The position numbers and the translations under genes are program-made. A DNA stretch of 44,457 nucleotides from a virus. Shown here piece after piece: positions 40,988-44,457 of this stretch (positions within the stretch are counted from its first letter, which is position 1; each line of letters opens with the position of its first letter). The notes beneath the pieces are model-generated. The model had not been told where the DNA came from. It made no database searches and saw nothing but the letters and a program-made list of their open reading frames with translations. Location of the stretch: positions 1 to 44,457 of the IMG/VR virus record IMGVR_UViG_3300033146_001665. One strand, 5' to 3'.

Positions 40988-42144
40988 AATTCTAAATCAT
41001 ATAATTTTGGATCAACTCGTTCAGGTGGCTCTGTTGTCTTAACTGTATTATTATTAGTCATAGCTACACCTTCTTTAGCCATCTTTTTATTTTCTTTCTT
41101 TTCATATTTATCTTCACCAACCATCATCTTAATATCATTACTTTGACCACTACCTTTTCGTGTACCTATTAGACGTCTAGAGTAAATTGGTGTTATAGTA
41201 AATCTAATGTCAACAACTGAAGGTCTACCATTAAAAGCAATAGCGTTATCATCACCACCTTTCACTATACTCATATTAGTTATCATACCATAATCTAGAA
41301 GAAATAACCCTTTACATTCAGCTGATACATATAATGGTGAACTATAAGTATTATTAGAACCTTTTTCTAATATCGGTAAAGTCAATGCAAGTAAAGCACA
41401 CATAGGATCAATGATGGTCTGCATGTGGAGTTGTGTGTTAGCTGGGTTAGGATTATATAATCGAACACTATAGTTATAACCACAGGAGTAGGAAGAGTCC
41501 CACCAAACCTCAGGGAATAAAGGCTTGTTACCATGAAGTATACTTACAGCAGTTGATAACATAGCGGCAGCTGGTGCAGATATTTTTGAATCTTTCCCGA
41601 ATACACCAGATGATTTTAATATGTCTTCTACTTTACTAGTATCTTGCCAATCTTTATCTATTTCTTTCATGGCTTTTATCCAATTAGCATTACCTTTATC
41701 ATCACCTTTTAAAGTTATTCCAGCTAATCCAGCAATACTTTCAATTGTATCTGTCGCATTAATGCCTGAACTTTGCATTGCGAATCCAGCTTTGGCCATA
41801 CTTGAGTTAGCAAATGAGCTTGCAACTTGTCCGAACATGGAAACATTTTGAAGGGTGTTATTATATGTATCAGTAAAAGGTGCTTCACTTAATACGTGCA
41901 TATCAATGGTGTCACCTTTAACGTTTCCAGCACCTAATTCTTTAGCCCTAGAAATAAATTTTTTACCATCAGGTTTTAATGATATATCACCTGTTCCAGC
42001 TTTCATTAATTCTTTTAAGCCACCTTCACCCATTGATAATGGTGTTAGCTTAATTTTTAGATAGTTCTTTTTAATATCTAACCACGATGTTTCACCAAGC
42101 ATGGAATTATTCTTTGGTGGTAATCCGATTGTGTATGCGCCCAT
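40984..42144 (-). CDS. tail tube/baseplate tube-cap-like protein
   Basis: 386 aa, ribosome site TTAAGGAG. The N-terminal third is helical and variable. Residues ~210-330 (LFPEVWWDSSYSCGYNYSVR, TIIDPMCALLALTLPIL, CKGLFLLDYGMITNMSIVKG, GRPSVVDIRFTITPIYSR) read like the tube-type sandwich of baseplate tube proteins, with the final G-x-P-x-x-V-D-phi-x-F-x-phi strand found in gp54/gp48-like and XkdP-adjacent proteins. It follows the tape-measure gene by ten bases in one operon, which fits a tube-initiation role. The exact T4 equivalent is not certain. Confidence 0.55.
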   Translation of the reverse strand: MGAYTIGLPPKNNSMLGETSWLDIKKNYLKIKLTPLSMGEGGLKELMKAGTGDISLKPDGKKFISRAKELGAGNVKGDTIDMHVLSEAPFTDTYNNTLQNVSMFGQVASSFANSSMAKAGFAMQSSGINATDTIESIAGLAGITLKGDDKGNANWIKAMKEIDKDWQDTSKVEDILKSSGVFGKDSKISAPAAAMLSTAVSILHGNKPLFPEVWWDSSYSCGYNYSVRLYNPNPANTQLHMQTIIDPMCALLALTLPILEKGSNNTYSSPLYVSAECKGLFLLDYGMITNMSIVKGGDDNAIAFNGRPSVVDIRFTITPIYSRRLIGTRKGSGQSNDIKMMVGEDKYEKKENKKMAKEGVAMTNNNTVKTTEPPERVDPKLYDLEF

Positions 42145-42154
42145 TACTATCTCC

Positions 42155-44457
42155 TTAATTTAAAGCTTCATGCAACATTGATGGTTTACTTGATTGACCA
42201 CCACCAGTGTGTATGTTGGTTTGTGTTGTATCCCCGCCACGGTTAGTTGTAGTAGTTGATACATTTTTCATATTAGTTATTTTAGTTTGATTAATAGTTG
42301 GTGCAGCTATCTTATCTGGTTTTAGATTATCACTAATAGTTGTCAGTAACTCTATAACTTTTAACGCTGTAGCTTTATCTTCTTCTCTACGTTTAATGGC
42401 TTCTTCGTCAGTCATAAATGATTTTACTTTAGTAAGAACATTTGAACCATTACTTTTAATGTTATTCCACACATTCATCCCATTCTTTTTCAAATAAGAT
42501 GCTGCCTTTTTAGCCTGTTCACCACCTTCATTAAAACCATCACGAATAGATGTCGGGACACGTTTAATGACGGCATCAAAAGCTTCACGGCTTAGTTCAC
42601 CACCTTCAGATAAAAATCTATTATACAGTGTATCTTCTTTAATTCCATTAAACGCTAAGGATGGATTCATCATCACCGCCATTGGATTATTAGAAATAGA
42701 TGAAGACATATTACCAACAATATCAGCGGACCAGTCTTCTGCTGTTTTACGAGACATTACTTCATCATATGAATTAGTTATTTTCTTTTTAAGTTTTCCG
42801 CCGATGACTGTGGCTTTATTAACGAACTTGTCTTTAAGGTTAGTCGCTAATGTTAATGCCATATTACTTTTAGTACCATATTTCTTTTTAGCGTTTTCAT
42901 CCCATCTTAATGTATTAACAATTTTAGTAAGTTTGGCTTTATTATCTGGAGTCATATTGTTAATGTAAGCTTGAGTATTTTTTAGAACCATAGTTTTTAA
43001 TTCTTTACTTTTCTCGATAGTAAATTCTTTAGCTTTTTGATAAGTTTTAGTAGTATCACCGCTACCAGTATGATCCTTAATTACTTTGACAACTTTATCT
43101 TTAACTTTACTAAATACTTTAATAGCGCCAGCACCAACGCTTGCTAATGTTGGAGTAACCAAGCTGGCTTTAATTGGCTTAATCGAATTATAAAGGGCTT
43201 TATCTTTAACTATGTTTCCGCTTTCGTCAACAACTAAATTTCGACTAGCTTGAATCCTCGCTTGCTCAACTTTAGGACCTTGACCAAAGTTGTAACTTAA
43301 CTTAATGCCAGGCATAACCTTTTTCATATAAGTAATAGGATTAATATATTTACCTTTTAACTGCAAATCAAAATGCAAATGAGAAACATCTGTTGCAGTT
43401 TTACCTATTGTGCCAATTTTACTTCCAGCTTTAACAATCATTCCACGTTTTACATTAACTGAATGACAATGTAAGTATCTACTTTTTAAATTACCTTTAT
43501 GAGTTATCTCAATAATCGCATATTTTCCACCAACATCAGTGACTTTACCATCTGTTATGGCATATATTGGATCACCCACATTACCATGAATATCAATACC
43601 TTTATGCCATTTACTACCATTAATAATATATTTACTTCTATCACCAAACGGGGAAGTGATAGTATGACTATTAGCTGGCCAATAAAATCCAGTGTATGAC
43701 ATTTGAATATCTCCACTACCAGTACCATCCACAGTTTCATTGCCCCATTGTTTTTCCATAGCAATTTTACTATTAGATAATATCTTATTGGCTATTAAAT
43801 TAAATTTGTCGTTATTCATTAAACCGCTACTTTTTCCACGACTTTTAATTTGATATAATTTTACTATTTTCTTTTGTGCATTATCAGTGAACATAGTCAT
43901 TTGATCAGCATTGAAACCAAATGATGTAGCCGCTGTTTGGAAACCTTTCATATATTCAGGTGTTATACCATTAGTAGATGACAACTTATTTAATTTCTTT
44001 TCGATACTTTTCTTAGCTGATTCACCTAATATTGATTTTTTAATTCCATTAAAAAACTCTTTAACTTTATCAACACTTCCGTCTTTTTTCCCAGCCATAC
44101 GTCTAGCATATTTAGTATATTTTTCTATAGCTGAAGGAGTCTGATTGGCTGCATCGTATATGTGCATTAGTTTTTTGTGATCTTTTTCACTTAATTTAGA
44201 AACACGTTTAGGATCAAGATCAAACAATTTTATGGCTCTCATTGTTTTAGTCATTATTTCTTCTGGGTTAACACCAAACCATTGTTCATATTTACGACCG
44301 ACGGCTGATGCTCCCCAACCATTAAAATAGTTGACAGCTGTTTCAGCTAATTTGTATGTCCCTACGGCTGCTAAACCAGCTGCTATAGCTGGAGCGGCAG
44401 TAGCACCTGCGGCAGTAGCACCTAATACGCCGAGAACTCCAGCCGTCCCCATCAACC
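42155..44457 (-). CDS. tape measure-like protein with M23 peptidase domain, 5' end cut by window edge
   Basis: The frame is open to the window edge, so the N-terminus is missing; 767 codons are visible. Near the edge is a Gly/Ala-rich hydrophobic stretch (GVLGVLGATAAGATAAPAIA) of the kind found in tape-measure transmembrane parts. Residues ~258-375 of the visible part form an M23 (LytM) domain: KWHKGIDIHG with His284 and Asp288, and SHLHFDLQ with His359 and His361, plus TSPFGDR and DGKVTDVGG. All zinc ligands are present, so it should cut peptide cross-links of peptidoglycan. The C-terminal half is helical. Tape-measure proteins with M23 domains help the tail tube cross the wall. Size and position beside a tube protein support the call. 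Confidence 0.75.
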   Translation of the reverse strand, partial: LMGTAGVLGVLGATAAGATAAPAIAAGLAAVGTYKLAETAVNYFNGWGASAVGRKYEQWFGVNPEEIMTKTMRAIKLFDLDPKRVSKLSEKDHKKLMHIYDAANQTPSAIEKYTKYARRMAGKKDGSVDKVKEFFNGIKKSILGESAKKSIEKKLNKLSSTNGITPEYMKGFQTAATSFGFNADQMTMFTDNAQKKIVKLYQIKSRGKSSGLMNNDKFNLIANKILSNSKIAMEKQWGNETVDGTGSGDIQMSYTGFYWPANSHTITSPFGDRSKYIINGSKWHKGIDIHGNVGDPIYAITDGKVTDVGGKYAIIEITHKGNLKSRYLHCHSVNVKRGMIVKAGSKIGTIGKTATDVSHLHFDLQLKGKYINPITYMKKVMPGIKLSYNFGQGPKVEQARIQASRNLVVDESGNIVKDKALYNSIKPIKASLVTPTLASVGAGAIKVFSKVKDKVVKVIKDHTGSGDTTKTYQKAKEFTIEKSKELKTMVLKNTQAYINNMTPDNKAKLTKIVNTLRWDENAKKKYGTKSNMALTLATNLKDKFVNKATVIGGKLKKKITNSYDEVMSRKTAEDWSADIVGNMSSSISNNPMAVMMNPSLAFNGIKEDTLYNRFLSEGGELSREAFDAVIKRVPTSIRDGFNEGGEQAKKAASYLKKNGMNVWNNIKSNGSNVLTKVKSFMTDEEAIKRREEDKATALKVIELLTTISDNLKPDKIAAPTINQTKITNMKNVSTTTTNRGGDTTQTNIHTGGGQSSKPSMLHEALN

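Noticed and set aside
42567-42968. 133-codon plus-strand frame inside the tape-measure gene
   Set aside because: Fully antisense to a gene with clear M23 domain and helical sequence; no ribosome site; composition of a shadow frame.
1-44457. CRISPR arrays, insertion sequences, introns, homing endonucleases, integrase and stop-codon recoding
   Set aside because: No regularly spaced identical repeats with spacers, no transposase or endonuclease motif, no split gene, and TAA, TAG and TGA all act as normal stops.

Overview
This window looks like part of a large, AT-rich, strictly lytic-type genome of a contractile-tailed phage (Caudoviricetes, myovirus morphology). The evidence is a set of baseplate and tail proteins recognisable by family signature: a gp5/VgrG-like central spike, a PAAR tip, a gp25-like wedge, a gp6/baseplate-J-like wedge, three tandem tail-tube-like paralogues, a tube-cap-like protein, and a tape-measure-like protein carrying an M23 peptidase domain. 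A RecA/UvsX-type recombinase is also present. Tail genes lie on both strands and are split into several blocks with lone hypothetical genes between them, as in jumbo phages. No integrase, repressor, capsid, terminase, sheath or tRNA gene was seen. The host cannot be read from the sequence. A PAAR tip and gp5-like spike suggest a Gram-negative host, but this is inference. Stops are a normal mix of TAA, TAG and TGA, with no sign of recoding or introns.

Layout. 1-2875 (-): two overlapping fibre/adhesin-like genes. 2983-3939 (+): central spike, divergent from them. 4068-4639 (+): two small genes, one a membrane protein. 4969-10526 (-): eight genes including the PAAR tip, several unknown and possibly baseplate proteins, and a Cas4-like PD-(D/E)XK nuclease. 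10688-12562 (-) and 12669-17634 (+): divergent blocks of small fibre-like virion proteins, ending with a permuted papain-fold (YiiX-like) enzyme and a coiled-coil membrane protein. 17638-18914 (-): two very small genes (a membrane peptide and a zinc-knuckle peptide) and one unknown. 18915-20196: about 1.28 kb with no convincing gene, holding hairpins, tandem imperfect repeats and a sigma70-like promoter. 20197-23426 (+): DUF5661-like protein, coiled-coil protein, RecA and four small genes, closed by a strong terminator. 23566-31174 (+): the core tail/baseplate operon (three tube-like proteins, gp25, unknown, gp6/J, amidase, membrane-active protein). 31343-38755 (+): small membrane genes, then two very large structural proteins, another structural protein and a C39-like cysteine peptidase. 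39036-39653: an unknown gene isolated between terminators. 39776-40987 (+) meets 40984-44457 (-), which carries the tube-cap-like protein and the tape measure.

How the parts work together. The tape measure, tube-like, cap-like, gp25, gp6 and spike/PAAR proteins should assemble the tail tube and baseplate. The M23, amidase and perhaps YiiX-like and C39-like enzymes are candidates for cell-wall opening or maturation. The fibre blocks give host contact. RecA and the Cas4-like nuclease point to recombination-linked DNA replication or repair. The most distinctive features are the 18.9-20.2 kb non-coding locus, a recurring terminator-then-CACGT/CCACCTA junction ahead of transcription units, a DUF2793-like domain inside the gp6/J protein, and several unlisted micro-genes.
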